Made by a program: the position numbers and the translations under genes | Shown: piece after piece, positions 54,295 to 64,000 of the stretch | Layout: each line of letters opens with the position of its first letter | Position numbering within the stretch: the first letter of the stretch is position 1 | The notes under the pieces: model-generated | What the model was told of the DNA's origin: nothing | The model's input: the letters and a program-made list of their open reading frames with translations, nothing else | The model's database searches: none | NCBI RefSeq assembly: GCF_014297575.1 | Contig: NZ_CP060412.1 | Location: 682,001 to 746,000 of the forward strand | Reading direction: 5' to 3' | DNA: 64,000 nt | From: Dyella telluris | GTDB taxonomy: Bacteria; Pseudomonadota; Gammaproteobacteria; Xanthomonadales; Rhodanobacteraceae

Positions 54295-56748
54295 ATGCCG
54301 ACCCACACCACGGCTCCGCGCCGTCGACTTATTCCCGTGCTGATCGCCGCCCTGCTCGCGCCGGCGGCGCAGGCCCAATCCAGCGCCGACGACAACCAGG
54401 CCAAGACGCTGGACCAGGTCGTGGTCACCGGCGTGCGCGCCAGCCATCGCACCGCGCTGGAATCGCCGGTGCCGGTGGATGTGCTGACACAGGACGACCT
54501 GCGCGCCGCCGGCGCGGTGAACGGCGAGCTGGGCCAGGCGCTGGCCACCTTGCTGCCCTCGTTCAATTTCCCGCGCCAGTCCAACTCCGGTGGCTCGGAC
54601 CATGTGCGAGCCGCGCAGCTGCGCGGGTTGTCGCCGGACCAGGTGCTGGTGCTGGTGAACGGCAAGCGCTTCCATACCTCGGCGCTGGTGAACACGGATA
54701 CCAAGATCGGACGGGGCACCACGCCGGTGGATTTCAACGCCATCCCGATCAGTGCGATCAAGCGCGTCGAGGTACTGCGCGATGGCGCCGGCGCACAATA
54801 CGGCTCGGATGCCATCGCAGGCGTGGTCAACATCATCCTGGACGATGCACCGCAGGGTGGCGAGGTCACCGCCACGGGTGGCGCGTACCACACGCATTTC
54901 CGCCCGGCCGACCGCGACATCACCGACGGTGACAGCGGCTACGCGGCAGCCAAGTGGGGCACGCGCCTGGGGGGATCGGGCTTCCTCCGCTTCGGCATCG
55001 AAGCCAACAACCACGGCAACACCAATCGCGCCGGCATCGACACCGTGCCGGACTGGCTGGCCGACCCCACGCCCGCCAACCTCGCCCTGCGGGGGCGGCG
55101 CAACTACGTGGCCGGCGATCCTTCGGCGGAAAGCTACAACGGCTGGCTCAACAGCGAAGTGCCGCTGTCCGGCAACGCCACCTTCTACTGGTTCGGCACG
55201 TACACCCAGCGCCACAGCGTGGGCGACAACTATTTCCGCTACCCGGACAGCAGCGCCAACATCACCTCTATCTATCCCGATGGCTACCTGCCCAAGTCCG
55301 TCGGCACCGATCGCGACCTGCAGACGGCCGCCGGCGTGCGCGGCCTGGCCGGTGACTGGCACTACGACGGCAGCGTCAACTGGGGCAGCAATGCCTTCGA
55401 CTACAACCTGCGCGATTCGCTCAATGCCTCGCTGGGCCCGGACAGCCCCACCTCGTTTCACATCGGCACGTATCGTTTCGACCAGGGCAGCGTCAACGGC
55501 GACTTCAGCCACGACTTCAGCGTGGCCTCGCGCAACGTGACGCTGGCACTGGGCGCGGAATACCGGCACGAAAACTTCCGCACCACCCCGGGCGATCCGG
55601 CTTCGTACATCGCCGGGCCGTATGTCGATGCCCCGGTAGGCGCGCAGGCGGGTGGCGGCCTGCAACCGCAGGATGCGGCCAAGCTTTCGCGCGACGTGGG
55701 TGGGCTATACGCCGAGCTGTCCAGCGATGTGACCGAGCACATTTTTGTCGATGCGGCCACGCGCTATGAGCATTACAGCGACTTCGGCGGCAACTGGAGC
55801 GGCAAGCTCAGCGGCCGCTGGGAATTCGCGCCGGGCTTCGCGCTGCGCGCGGCGTGGTCCAACAACTTCCGTGCACCCTCACTGAGCCAGATCGGCTACG
55901 AAGCCACCACTACCGGCTATGGCGCGGACGGCAAGCTGGTCACCGGCCGCATCCTGTCGGTGAACAACCCGATTGCACGCGGCCTGGGCGCCGAACCGCT
56001 GCAGCCGGAGAAATCACGCAACGCCAGCCTGGGCCTGACCGGCCAGGTGGGCGAGCACTTCGATTTCACCCTGGATGCCTACCAGATCAACATCGACCAT
56101 CGCGTCACGCTGTCGGAGACCATCGACAGCCCGGGGCTGGAGGATTACATCCTGCAGCACTTCGGCGTGCCCGGCGTGCAGAGCGTGGCGTTCTTCACCA
56201 ATGCGGTGGATACGCGCACGCGCGGCGCGGAACTGGTGGGCAACTACCGCACGCCACTGGCCGGTGGCGGGTTGCTGCTGACGCTGGCCTATAGCCACAA
56301 CCACACCGACATCCTGCACGTGATCCCCACGCCGGAGGCGCTGGCCGCCACCGGTGCGGGCAACGTGCTGTTCGGCGTGGAAGAGCAGAACACCCTGACC
56401 GATGCCGCCCCCAGCCAGCGCGGCTCGTTCACCGCCAACTGGAGCAATGCGCGCTGGAACCTGCTGGGTCGCGTCACGCGCCAGGGTTCGGTGGTGCGCG
56501 TGTTCGACTTCGGTGGCGGCGACGTGCCCACGCAAACCTATGCCGCGCGCTGGCAGCTCGATGCCGAGGTGGAGTTCCGGGTCACCCCACAGCTCAGCTT
56601 CGCCGTGGGCGGCTACAACCTCACCAACCAGTACCCCACCCAATCCAACAGCGAGATCAACTACGCCGGCAACTTCCCGTATGACGTGATCTCGCCCATC
56701 GGCCTGAACGGCGCCTACTGGTACGGCCGGGTCCGCTACACCTTCTGA
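54295..56748 (+). CDS. TonB-dependent receptor
   Basis: Outer-membrane transporter of 817 residues. Start at 54295 with an AAGGA site 7 bp upstream; signal peptide ends near PAAQAQSS. A TonB box-like stretch (LDQVVVTGVRASH) is followed by the plug with QLRGLSPDQVLVLVNGKRFHTSALV and RVEVLRDGAGAQYGSDAIAGVVNIILDD, then a barrel ending WYGRVRYTF. There is no STN domain. Divergent from the DUF3574-NCS2 unit, which suggests import of the same substrate across the outer membrane; this is inference. The next gene on the strand is recC. Confidence 0.95.
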   Translation: MPTHTTAPRRRLIPVLIAALLAPAAQAQSSADDNQAKTLDQVVVTGVRASHRTALESPVPVDVLTQDDLRAAGAVNGELGQALATLLPSFNFPRQSNSGGSDHVRAAQLRGLSPDQVLVLVNGKRFHTSALVNTDTKIGRGTTPVDFNAIPISAIKRVEVLRDGAGAQYGSDAIAGVVNIILDDAPQGGEVTATGGAYHTHFRPADRDITDGDSGYAAAKWGTRLGGSGFLRFGIEANNHGNTNRAGIDTVPDWLADPTPANLALRGRRNYVAGDPSAESYNGWLNSEVPLSGNATFYWFGTYTQRHSVGDNYFRYPDSSANITSIYPDGYLPKSVGTDRDLQTAAGVRGLAGDWHYDGSVNWGSNAFDYNLRDSLNASLGPDSPTSFHIGTYRFDQGSVNGDFSHDFSVASRNVTLALGAEYRHENFRTTPGDPASYIAGPYVDAPVGAQAGGGLQPQDAAKLSRDVGGLYAELSSDVTEHIFVDAATRYEHYSDFGGNWSGKLSGRWEFAPGFALRAAWSNNFRAPSLSQIGYEATTTGYGADGKLVTGRILSVNNPIARGLGAEPLQPEKSRNASLGLTGQVGEHFDFTLDAYQINIDHRVTLSETIDSPGLEDYILQHFGVPGVQSVAFFTNAVDTRTRGAELVGNYRTPLAGGGLLLTLAYSHNHTDILHVIPTPEALAATGAGNVLFGVEEQNTLTDAAPSQRGSFTANWSNARWNLLGRVTRQGSVVRVFDFGGGDVPTQTYAARWQLDAEVEFRVTPQLSFAVGGYNLTNQYPTQSNSEINYAGNFPYDVISPIGLNGAYWYGRVRYTF

Positions 56749-56864
56749 CGCAGGCACGGCGGCGCCGTCTCAGGCCACGGGACGGCGCTGGCGCAACATG
56801 CGGGACATCTCTCGCCCACTCGGCGAGAATGCCCTCCCATGAGCGACACCCACCGCCGCCTGCC

Positions 56865-59800
56865 ATGAGCCACACCCTCGACCTGCCGCTGGACAGCCCG
56901 ATCCAGCCCGGCCTGATGGTCATCCACGGCAATCGCATGGAAGACCTGCGCGACCTGCTGACCGCCTGGCTGGCGCGCGCACCACTGCGTCCGCTGGAAG
57001 ACGAGCTGATGCTGGTGCAGAGCAACGGCATCGCCCAATGGCTGAAGTGGGCGCTGGCGCGGCCGGTGGGCGAAGGTGGCGGGCTGGGCGTCAGCGCGGC
57101 CATCGACGTGCAGCTGCCCGGCCGCTTCCTGTGGGCGGCGTATCGCAGCGTACTCGGGCGCGATGCGGTGGCTACCACCTCGCCGTTCGACAAATCGCGG
57201 CTGAGCTGGCGACTGCTGCGCCTGCTGCCCGCGCACCTGCACGAAGCCGATTTCGCCCCGCTGCGTGACTTCCTGCGTGACGATCCTGACGAACGCAAGC
57301 GCTACCAGCTCGCCGAACGCGTGGCCGACCTGTTCGACCAGTACCAGGTCTATCGCGCGGACTGGCTGACCGACTGGGAACACGGCCGCTTCGAGTTGCG
57401 CGACGAGTTGCGCGGCCCGCCCAAGCCCCTGCCGGTGGACCAACGCTGGCAGGCGCGCCTGTGGCAACTGCTGCTGGAGGACGTGGGCGACGAACGCCAC
57501 AACCACCGCGCCGCCGTGCACCAGGCCTTCCTCGACCGCATCGGCACGCTCACCGAACGTCCTGCCGCGATGCCACGCCGCATCGTGGTGTTCGGCATCT
57601 CGTCGCTGCCGCAGCAGACGCTGGAAGCACTGACCGCACTGGCGCGCTTCAGCCAGGTGCTGCTGCTGGTGGCCAACCCGTGCCGGCATTACTGGGCCGA
57701 CATCATCGAAGACCGCGAGCTGCTCAAGGCCAGCCAGCGTCGTCACGGCAACAAGCCCGGCCTGCCGGCCGAGCCGCGTTACGAAGACCTGCACCTGCAC
57801 GCCAACCCGCTGCTGGCCGCATGGGGCCGACAGGGGCGTGACTACATCCGCCTGCTCGATGCCTTCGACAAGCCGGAGGGTTACCGCAACCAGTTCGCCG
57901 CGTGGAACCGCAGCATCGACCTGTTCGCCGATACCGACGGCGGCACGCTGCTGCGGCAGATACAGCAGGCCATCCTGGATCTGGAACCGCTGCCGGCCGA
58001 TGCCGTGCAGCGCAAGGCCTGGCGCGACAACGACCACTCGCTGCGCTTCCACGTGGCGCACAGCCCGCAGCGCGAAGTGGAGATACTGCACGACCAGCTG
58101 CTTGCCCTGTTTGAAGACGCCGCGCGCCGTGGCGAGCCGCTGTCGCCGCGCGACGTGATCGTGATGGTGCCGGATATCCAGACCTATGCGCCGCACGTGC
58201 AGGCCGTGTTCGGCCGACTGCCGCCGGACGACCCGCGCCACCTGCCCTTCTCCGTGGCCGACCAGCCCTCGCGCGGCGCCGTGCCGCTGATGGTGGCGCT
58301 GGAACATCTTTTGTCGCTGCCCGAATCACGCTTCGCGGTGAGCGACCTGCTCGACCTGCTCGACGTACCTGCCCTGCGCGCACGCTTCGGTATCGACGAC
58401 AACGGCCTGCCCACGCTGCGCCGCTGGATCGAAGGCGCGGGCATCCGCTGGGGCCTGGGCCGCGAACAGAAACAAAGCCTTGAACTGCCGGGTATCGAAC
58501 AGAACACCTGGCGCTTCGGCCTGCGCCGCATGCTGCTCGGCTATGCGGTAGGCGACGGCGACACCTGGCATGGCATTGCGCCGTACGGTGAAGTGGGTGG
58601 CCTGGATGCCGCCCTGGTCGGTCCGCTGATCCTGTTGATGGACGGGCTCGAACAATGGTGGTCGCGCATGCGCGAACCCGCCACGCCGGAGCAATGGCAG
58701 CAACGCCTGCAGCAGTTGCTGATCGACTTCTTCGATGCGGACGACCCGTCCGACAGCGATCGGCTCACGCGCCTCAACGATGCGCTGGACGCCTGGCAGG
58801 AAGCCTGCGCCGCCGCTGACTTCACCTTGCCGTTGCCGCTGAACATCGTGCGCGAGCACTGGCTTTCCTCGATGGATGAAAGCCGCCTGTCGCAGCGCTT
58901 CATGGGCGGCGCGGTGAGCTTCTGCACGCTGATGCCGATGCGCGCCATTCCATTCCGCGTGGTCTGCCTGCTCGGCATGAACGACGGCGACTATCCGCGC
59001 CGCCAGGCACCCGCCGACTTCGACCTGATGGCCCAGCCCGGCCATGCACGACCGGGCGACCGCTCGCGCCGCGAGGATGACCGCTACCTGTTCCTGGAGG
59101 CGCTGGCCTCCGCGCGCGATGCACTCTACGTGAGCTGGGTGGGACGCAACGTGCGCGACAACAGCGTGCTTCCTCCCTCCGTGCTGGTGGGCCAGTTGCG
59201 CGATTACGTAGCGGCAGGCTGGCATCGCGAGGGCGAGGACGCCACGGCACTGCGCGCCTGCGAACACCTGCTGGATGCCATGACCACCGTGCATCCGCTG
59301 CAGCCCTTCAGTCGTCGCTACTTCCGTGCCGACGCCGATGCACGCCTGTTCACCTATGCGCGCGAATGGCGCCAGGCGCATGACGAGCACGACCATCACG
59401 CCATGAACGCGCCGCTTTCGGCATGGGAGCCGGAATCGGCGGTGAGCATGGGCCTGCTGCAGGGCTTCGTCGCGCGCCCCGTACGGCACTTCTTCAACCA
59501 TCGCCTGAAGGTGCACTTCGGCGACATGGACGAAGAAACCAAGGATGACGAACCCTTTAGCCTGAATGCACTGGAACGGCACATCGCCACCACCGGCGTG
59601 CTGCGTGCGGCCGTCGCCGCAACGGATGCACGCGCGGCGGTGGACATGGCGACGCGGCAACTGCTCGATCAGGGCGCCTTGCCGCCCGGCGGCTTCGGCG
59701 AACTGGCCCGCGATGCGCTCTCGCGCGAAAGCGGCGAACTTGCCGCTCGCTGGCTCGCCGCCTGCGAGCGCTGGCCGCTGCAGGACGAGAAGATCGAAGT

Positions 59801-60350
59801 ACTGCACGAAGCACACGGCGTGCGGCTGGAAGACTGGCTGACCGACCTGCGCCGTGGCGATGAAACGCCGTACGTGCGCCTTGAGCTGGCCACCGGCAAG
59901 CTGCTTCAGAAGAACGACGTCCGCTACGACAAAGCCATCACCGCATGGGTGGTCCATGTGGTCGCGCATGCACTGGGCCTGCGCATGCAGACGCGCATCA
60001 TCGGCGCGGACGCCACCCTGCTGCTGCGCCCGCTGGACATCGACGACGCCACCATGTGCCTGAACGCCCTGCTCGCCTGCCTGCGCGAAGGCATGCGCAT
60101 GCCGCTGCCCATCGCACGCCAGACGGCATTCGCCTATCTCAGGGACAAGAACGATCCCGAGAAGGCACGCAGGCAGGCGGCATTGGTGTATGAAGGCAGC
60201 GGCTTCGGGCTGGCCGGCGAGGTGCAGACCGATGCTTACCTCGCGCGCGCGTGGCCGACCTTCGAGGCGCTGGAGGCCGGCAACATCTATCACTGGCTGG
60301 CGCTCTACGAGCCGATGATGCCGGCGATCACGAAGGAAGGCGGCGCATGA
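56865..60350 (+). CDS. recC: exodeoxyribonuclease V subunit RecC
   Basis: Chi-recognition subunit of the RecBCD helicase-nuclease that processes double-strand DNA ends for recombination. The protein has about 1161 residues (E. coli RecC 1122). The N-terminal inactive helicase-like domain opens with LMVIHGNRMEDLRDLLTAWLA and includes DELMLVQSNGIAQWLKW. The RecC-typical block MPMRAIPFRVVCLLGMNDGDYPRR lies about residue 690, followed by DRYLFLEALASARDALYVSWVGR. The start at 56865 (MSHTLDLPLDSPIQPG) is chosen by conservation; 56829 is possible. The stop overlaps recB by 4 bp. Confidence 0.96.
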   Translation: MSHTLDLPLDSPIQPGLMVIHGNRMEDLRDLLTAWLARAPLRPLEDELMLVQSNGIAQWLKWALARPVGEGGGLGVSAAIDVQLPGRFLWAAYRSVLGRDAVATTSPFDKSRLSWRLLRLLPAHLHEADFAPLRDFLRDDPDERKRYQLAERVADLFDQYQVYRADWLTDWEHGRFELRDELRGPPKPLPVDQRWQARLWQLLLEDVGDERHNHRAAVHQAFLDRIGTLTERPAAMPRRIVVFGISSLPQQTLEALTALARFSQVLLLVANPCRHYWADIIEDRELLKASQRRHGNKPGLPAEPRYEDLHLHANPLLAAWGRQGRDYIRLLDAFDKPEGYRNQFAAWNRSIDLFADTDGGTLLRQIQQAILDLEPLPADAVQRKAWRDNDHSLRFHVAHSPQREVEILHDQLLALFEDAARRGEPLSPRDVIVMVPDIQTYAPHVQAVFGRLPPDDPRHLPFSVADQPSRGAVPLMVALEHLLSLPESRFAVSDLLDLLDVPALRARFGIDDNGLPTLRRWIEGAGIRWGLGREQKQSLELPGIEQNTWRFGLRRMLLGYAVGDGDTWHGIAPYGEVGGLDAALVGPLILLMDGLEQWWSRMREPATPEQWQQRLQQLLIDFFDADDPSDSDRLTRLNDALDAWQEACAAADFTLPLPLNIVREHWLSSMDESRLSQRFMGGAVSFCTLMPMRAIPFRVVCLLGMNDGDYPRRQAPADFDLMAQPGHARPGDRSRREDDRYLFLEALASARDALYVSWVGRNVRDNSVLPPSVLVGQLRDYVAAGWHREGEDATALRACEHLLDAMTTVHPLQPFSRRYFRADADARLFTYAREWRQAHDEHDHHAMNAPLSAWEPESAVSMGLLQGFVARPVRHFFNHRLKVHFGDMDEETKDDEPFSLNALERHIATTGVLRAAVAATDARAAVDMATRQLLDQGALPPGGFGELARDALSRESGELAARWLAACERWPLQDEKIEVLHEAHGVRLEDWLTDLRRGDETPYVRLELATGKLLQKNDVRYDKAITAWVVHVVAHALGLRMQTRIIGADATLLLRPLDIDDATMCLNALLACLREGMRMPLPIARQTAFAYLRDKNDPEKARRQAALVYEGSGFGLAGEVQTDAYLARAWPTFEALEAGNIYHWLALYEPMMPAITKEGGA

Positions 60351-63300
60351 TCACGACGGCGCCCCTGAAGCCGCTCGCGCTACCGCTGCACGGCATACAG
60401 CTGATCGAAGCCAGCGCCGGCACCGGCAAGACCTGGACCATCGCCGCCCTGTACCTGCGCCTGGTGCTGGGTCATGGCACGCCCGAAGGCAAGGCCTTGC
60501 TGCCTTCGCAGATCCTGGTGCTTACCTTCACCAAGGCCGCCACGGCCGAACTGCGCGAACGCATCCGCGAGCGGCTGGGCGAAGCGGCCGACGTGTTCCG
60601 CGGTCGCATCGAGCCGGACGATTTCCTGCGCGACCTGATGGCGCTCTATCAGGGCGACGACGCGCTGGCATTTGCGGCGCGCCAGCTCGACCTGGCCGCG
60701 CAATGGATGGACGAATCAGCCATCCACACCATCCATGCCTGGTGCCAGCGCATGCTGGGCCAGCACGCCTTCGACAGCGGGCATCCCTTCGTGCAGGACA
60801 CCGACACGGATGAAAGCGCATTGCTTGCCGACGTGGTACGCGACTACTGGCGCTGCCATTTCTTTCCGCTCGACCGCGACGGTGCCGCACTGGTGTCGCG
60901 CTGGTGGAAAACGCCCGCCGACCTGCAGGCCGACCTGCGTCCGCTGCTGAAACAGCCGCCGGAGAGCCTGCGTCTGGACGGCCGCCCACTGCCGGATGCC
61001 GGGCGCGTGCTGGAGGATTTCCGCAAGCACGTGGGCGCCGCCGCCGCGGCGGAAGAACACGCGCGTCAGCGCTGGCTTGAAGACATCGACGCCATCGAGG
61101 CGATGTTCGCGCAGGCGCTGAGTGCCGGTGCGCTCAACGGCAACAAGATGCGCAAGGAGAAGGTGAACGACGAACTGGCCCAGCTCCGCGCCTGGGCCAG
61201 CACCGGCGCGGATGCCTCCACCGCCCTGCCCCGCTACACGGGATCCGCGCTGGCCGCGGCCAAGAACAAGAATGCCGAGGCGCTGCAGCATCGCGCGTTC
61301 GACGCCATCGAAGCCTGCGTGGAAGCACAGGGACTGGTCGCGCCGTGGCGCGCACCCGTGCTGGCCCATGCCACCGGCTGGGTCGCGGCCAAGCTGGAGG
61401 AAACCAAGCAACGCCGCTCGCAGCTGGGCTTTGACGACATGCTCAAGCGCCTCGATGGCGCCCTGCACGGGCATACCGGCAAACGTCTGGCCGATACCAT
61501 CGCCGCGCAGTACCCGATGGCGCTGATCGACGAGTTCCAGGATACCGACCCGCTGCAGTGGCGCATATTCCAGCGCATCTATGCGCGTCGCGACACCACC
61601 GGGCTCCTGCTGATCGGTGACCCGAAGCAGGCGATCTACGGTTTTCGCGGCGCCGACATCCATACCTATCTGCGCGCACGCGGCACGGCGCAGCAGCCGA
61701 TGTGGACGCTGGGCACCAACTATCGTTCCACCCAGCCGCTGGTGGGCGCGGTGAACCGCGTATTCGAGTTTGCCGACACGCACGACGACGGCGCCTTCGC
61801 GTTCGGTCAGGGCAAAGACGCATTGCCGTTCCACGCCGTCGAGGCACGTGGCCGCAGCGAGACGCTGGAACTCGATGGCCATGCACTGCCGCCCATGCAA
61901 CTTGCCGTGCAGGCCGCCGATGAACCCGTCAGCAGCAGTGCCTACACCGACCTGATGGCGCGCCAGGCGGCGGCTTATCTGGTCGAACTACTCACGGCGG
62001 CGCAGGAAGGTCGTTGCGGATTCCGCCAGCCGGACGGAACACTGCGCCCGCTGCAACCGGGCGATACCGCCATTCTCGTGCGGCGCGGCGCGGAAGCGGC
62101 CAAGGTGCGCGAGGAAATGCAGCGACGCGGTCTCAAGAGCGTGTACCTCTCCGACCGCGACTCGGTCTATGCATCGCCGGAAGCCGCCGACCTGCTGCGC
62201 TGGCTGCGCGCCTGCGCCGAGCCCGGTTCGGACCGCACCATGCGCGCCGCGCTCGCCACGCCCACGCTGGGCCAGAGCGATGCGGAGCTGGATCGCCTGA
62301 ACCTCGACGAGCATCACTGGGAAGCCTGCGGCGACCGCTTCCGCCAGCTGCACGTCACCTGGCAACGCCACGGCGTACTGGCCATGCTGCACGACCTGCT
62401 GCATGCCTTCGACCTGCCTGCGCGCCTGCTCGCGCGCACGGATGGCGAACGCGCGCTGACCAATCTGCTGCACCTGGCCGAGTTGCTGCAGCACGCAGCG
62501 GCCACGCTGGATGGCGAACATGCACTGATCCGCTACCTGGCCGCGCAGATGGCTGCGGCGAGCGATCCGCAGGCCGATACTGCCGAAGAACAGATCGTGC
62601 GTCTTGAAAGCGAGGCGGCGCTGGTCAAGGTGGTCACCATCCACAAGTCCAAAGGCCTGGAATACCCGCTGGTGTTGCTGCCCTTTGTCTGCTCGGCGCG
62701 CGAACTGAAGGCGGACGACAGCTTCACCTGGCACGACGACAGTGGCGAGCTGCGCATGGACCTGCGCGCCAACGATGCCGCACTCGCGCAGGCGGATCGC
62801 GAGCGCCTGCAGGAAGACCTGCGCCTGCTCTATGTCGCCCTGACCCGCGCGCAATACGCGTGCTGGCTGGGCGTGGCGTGCACGCGCGCCGGCCAAGGCA
62901 AGGCATCCACGCTGCACAAGGCGGCGTTCGGCCATGTGCTGTCCGGCGGCGCGAAAATCGAGCCTGCCGATCTGATGCCGCGACTCGAAGCGCTGCGTGG
63001 CGACGCATCCGGCATCGCCATCCAGCGGCTCGACGCGCCGGCAACGCAGGCCCTGCTGCCGCAGCAGACACAGGCGGCGCCGCTGTGGGAAGCCCGCACG
63101 TATCAGGGTCCCGCCGCCGAGCGCTGGCGCGTGTCCAGCTACAGCGGACTCAAATACGCCGAAGTCGAAGAGATCCGCCTGCCCGCCCCGGAAACCGCCG
63201 CACAGGACACCTTGATCGAAGCCAGCGCCGAACAGGTCGTACTGCCAGCAGCGGGCACCACCGTGGCGCAAGGCATTCATGCCTTCCACGCTGGCGCCGA

Positions 63301-64000
63301 AGCCGGCACCTTCCTGCACGACCTGCTGGAGTGGGCCGCCGACGAAGGTTTTGCACAGACGGCCGACAACGAAGCGGCGCTGGAGAAGGAAGTCGCCCGA
63401 CGTTGCCAGCGTCGCGGCTGGCAGGCGCATATCGCCATGCTCACCACGTGGATCGCCGGATTGCTGCGCACCCCGCTCGCCCTGCCCGATGGCACGCAGG
63501 CGTCGCTGGCGCAGATGTCCAGCCATTACGCCGAACTGGAGTTCTGGTTCGAGGCCAATCACGTCGACACGCTGGCGCTGGATCGCCTGGTCACCGCACA
63601 CACACTGGACGCCCGGCCGCGCCTGCCGTTGCTCGCCGAGCGCATCAACGGCCTGCTCAAGGGTTTCATCGATCTGGTGGTGGAACAGCAGGGTCGCTAT
63701 TACGTGATCGACTACAAATCCAACAAGCTGGGCAACGACGCCAGTGCGTACACGACGGAGGCGATGCGCGACTCGATCCTGCGCGAGCGCTACGATCTGC
63801 AGTACGCGCTGTATACCCTGGCCCTGCATCGCCAGCTGCGCGCCCGCCTGCCCGCCTACGACTACGAACGCCATATGGGCGGCGTGGCCTACCTGTACCT
63901 GCGCGGGGTGGATGGCGCGGGACATGGCGTCCATGTCGAACGCCTGCCGAAAACCCTGATCGACGCGATGGATCGCCTGTTCGCCAGCGGAGGCCAAGCC
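60347..64000 (+). CDS. recB: exodeoxyribonuclease V subunit RecB, 3' end beyond the window
   Basis: Helicase and sole nuclease subunit of RecBCD. The frame is open from ATG 60347 (overlapping the recC stop, ATGA) to the window edge, at least 1218 residues. Walker A EASAGTGKTW is at residues 21-30; motif II LIDEFQDTDPLQW is near 395; the helicase motif VVTIHKSKGLEYPLVLLP lies near 766 and LLYVALTRAQYACW near 828. The C-terminal nuclease motif YYVIDYKSNKLGND (about 1120) carries the Asp-x-Lys of the RecB active site. Only the last few residues should be missing. recD is expected next. Confidence 0.97.
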   Translation, partial: MITTAPLKPLALPLHGIQLIEASAGTGKTWTIAALYLRLVLGHGTPEGKALLPSQILVLTFTKAATAELRERIRERLGEAADVFRGRIEPDDFLRDLMALYQGDDALAFAARQLDLAAQWMDESAIHTIHAWCQRMLGQHAFDSGHPFVQDTDTDESALLADVVRDYWRCHFFPLDRDGAALVSRWWKTPADLQADLRPLLKQPPESLRLDGRPLPDAGRVLEDFRKHVGAAAAAEEHARQRWLEDIDAIEAMFAQALSAGALNGNKMRKEKVNDELAQLRAWASTGADASTALPRYTGSALAAAKNKNAEALQHRAFDAIEACVEAQGLVAPWRAPVLAHATGWVAAKLEETKQRRSQLGFDDMLKRLDGALHGHTGKRLADTIAAQYPMALIDEFQDTDPLQWRIFQRIYARRDTTGLLLIGDPKQAIYGFRGADIHTYLRARGTAQQPMWTLGTNYRSTQPLVGAVNRVFEFADTHDDGAFAFGQGKDALPFHAVEARGRSETLELDGHALPPMQLAVQAADEPVSSSAYTDLMARQAAAYLVELLTAAQEGRCGFRQPDGTLRPLQPGDTAILVRRGAEAAKVREEMQRRGLKSVYLSDRDSVYASPEAADLLRWLRACAEPGSDRTMRAALATPTLGQSDAELDRLNLDEHHWEACGDRFRQLHVTWQRHGVLAMLHDLLHAFDLPARLLARTDGERALTNLLHLAELLQHAAATLDGEHALIRYLAAQMAAASDPQADTAEEQIVRLESEAALVKVVTIHKSKGLEYPLVLLPFVCSARELKADDSFTWHDDSGELRMDLRANDAALAQADRERLQEDLRLLYVALTRAQYACWLGVACTRAGQGKASTLHKAAFGHVLSGGAKIEPADLMPRLEALRGDASGIAIQRLDAPATQALLPQQTQAAPLWEARTYQGPAAERWRVSSYSGLKYAEVEEIRLPAPETAAQDTLIEASAEQVVLPAAGTTVAQGIHAFHAGAEAGTFLHDLLEWAADEGFAQTADNEAALEKEVARRCQRRGWQAHIAMLTTWIAGLLRTPLALPDGTQASLAQMSSHYAELEFWFEANHVDTLALDRLVTAHTLDARPRLPLLAERINGLLKGFIDLVVEQQGRYYVIDYKSNKLGNDASAYTTEAMRDSILRERYDLQYALYTLALHRQLRARLPAYDYERHMGGVAYLYLRGVDGAGHGVHVERLPKTLIDAMDRLFASGGQA

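Noticed and set aside
58326..60293. 655-codon minus-strand open frame opposite recC, and the 669-codon one opposite recB
   Set aside because: Antisense shadows in high-GC DNA; recC and recB are clear on the plus strand.

Overview
The window is high-GC gammaproteobacterial chromosome. Cyanase (CynS) and catalase-peroxidase orthologues, several large TonB-dependent receptors, a recC-recB pair, FliA-type flagellar control and many copies of a GTAG-headed REP palindrome together suggest Xanthomonadales, most likely Rhodanobacteraceae (Dyella/Rhodanobacter/Luteibacter type). This assignment is inference from gene content. I see no tRNA, rRNA, CRISPR array, integrase or insertion sequence. The REP elements are the only mobile-like DNA.

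Left part (1-20 kb): the window opens inside an MFS transporter gene, followed by five and a third copies of a 147-bp unit, each a pair of inverted REPs. Next come a LysR/SDR divergent pair, motAB behind a good sigma-28 promoter, and a degenerate type IV pilin-like gene. A complete cyn locus follows (cynR divergent from cynT-cynS, then a nucleoside/guanine deaminase). A FecI-FecR-TonB receptor-histidine acid phosphatase operon comes next; it looks like a cell-surface-signalling system for an organic phosphate such as phytate. A LysR-controlled CMD/aldo-keto reductase pair, a cupin and a canonical type IV pilin complete this part.

Middle (20-39 kb): a TetR gene with two tandem palindromic operators lies directly ahead of a CocE/S15-like protein that seems to lack its catalytic Asp and His. 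A subtilisin autotransporter with a lipobox and a hexanucleotide-encoded Ala-Pro linker follows. Then comes a compact putative exopolysaccharide operon: family 2 glycosyltransferase, TPR-barrel outer-membrane protein, acyltransferase 3. Beyond it lie an orphan ribbon-helix-helix protein, yjdM, a diguanylate cyclase, a large secreted protein of unknown function, a DHFR-fold protein, a YgiD-type dioxygenase and a periplasmic-sensor GGDEF/EAL phosphodiesterase.

Right part (39-64 kb): katG with an upstream OxyR-like palindrome; AraC/VOC; a flavin reductase; GNAT/DUF1737; and a 966-residue TonB receptor with a plus-strand terminator in its leader. A second REP array (114-121 bp periods) and several small unknown proteins follow. 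A lipoprotein-NCS2 permease operon is divergent from another TonB receptor. The window ends in recC and a 3'-truncated recB, with recD expected beyond the edge.
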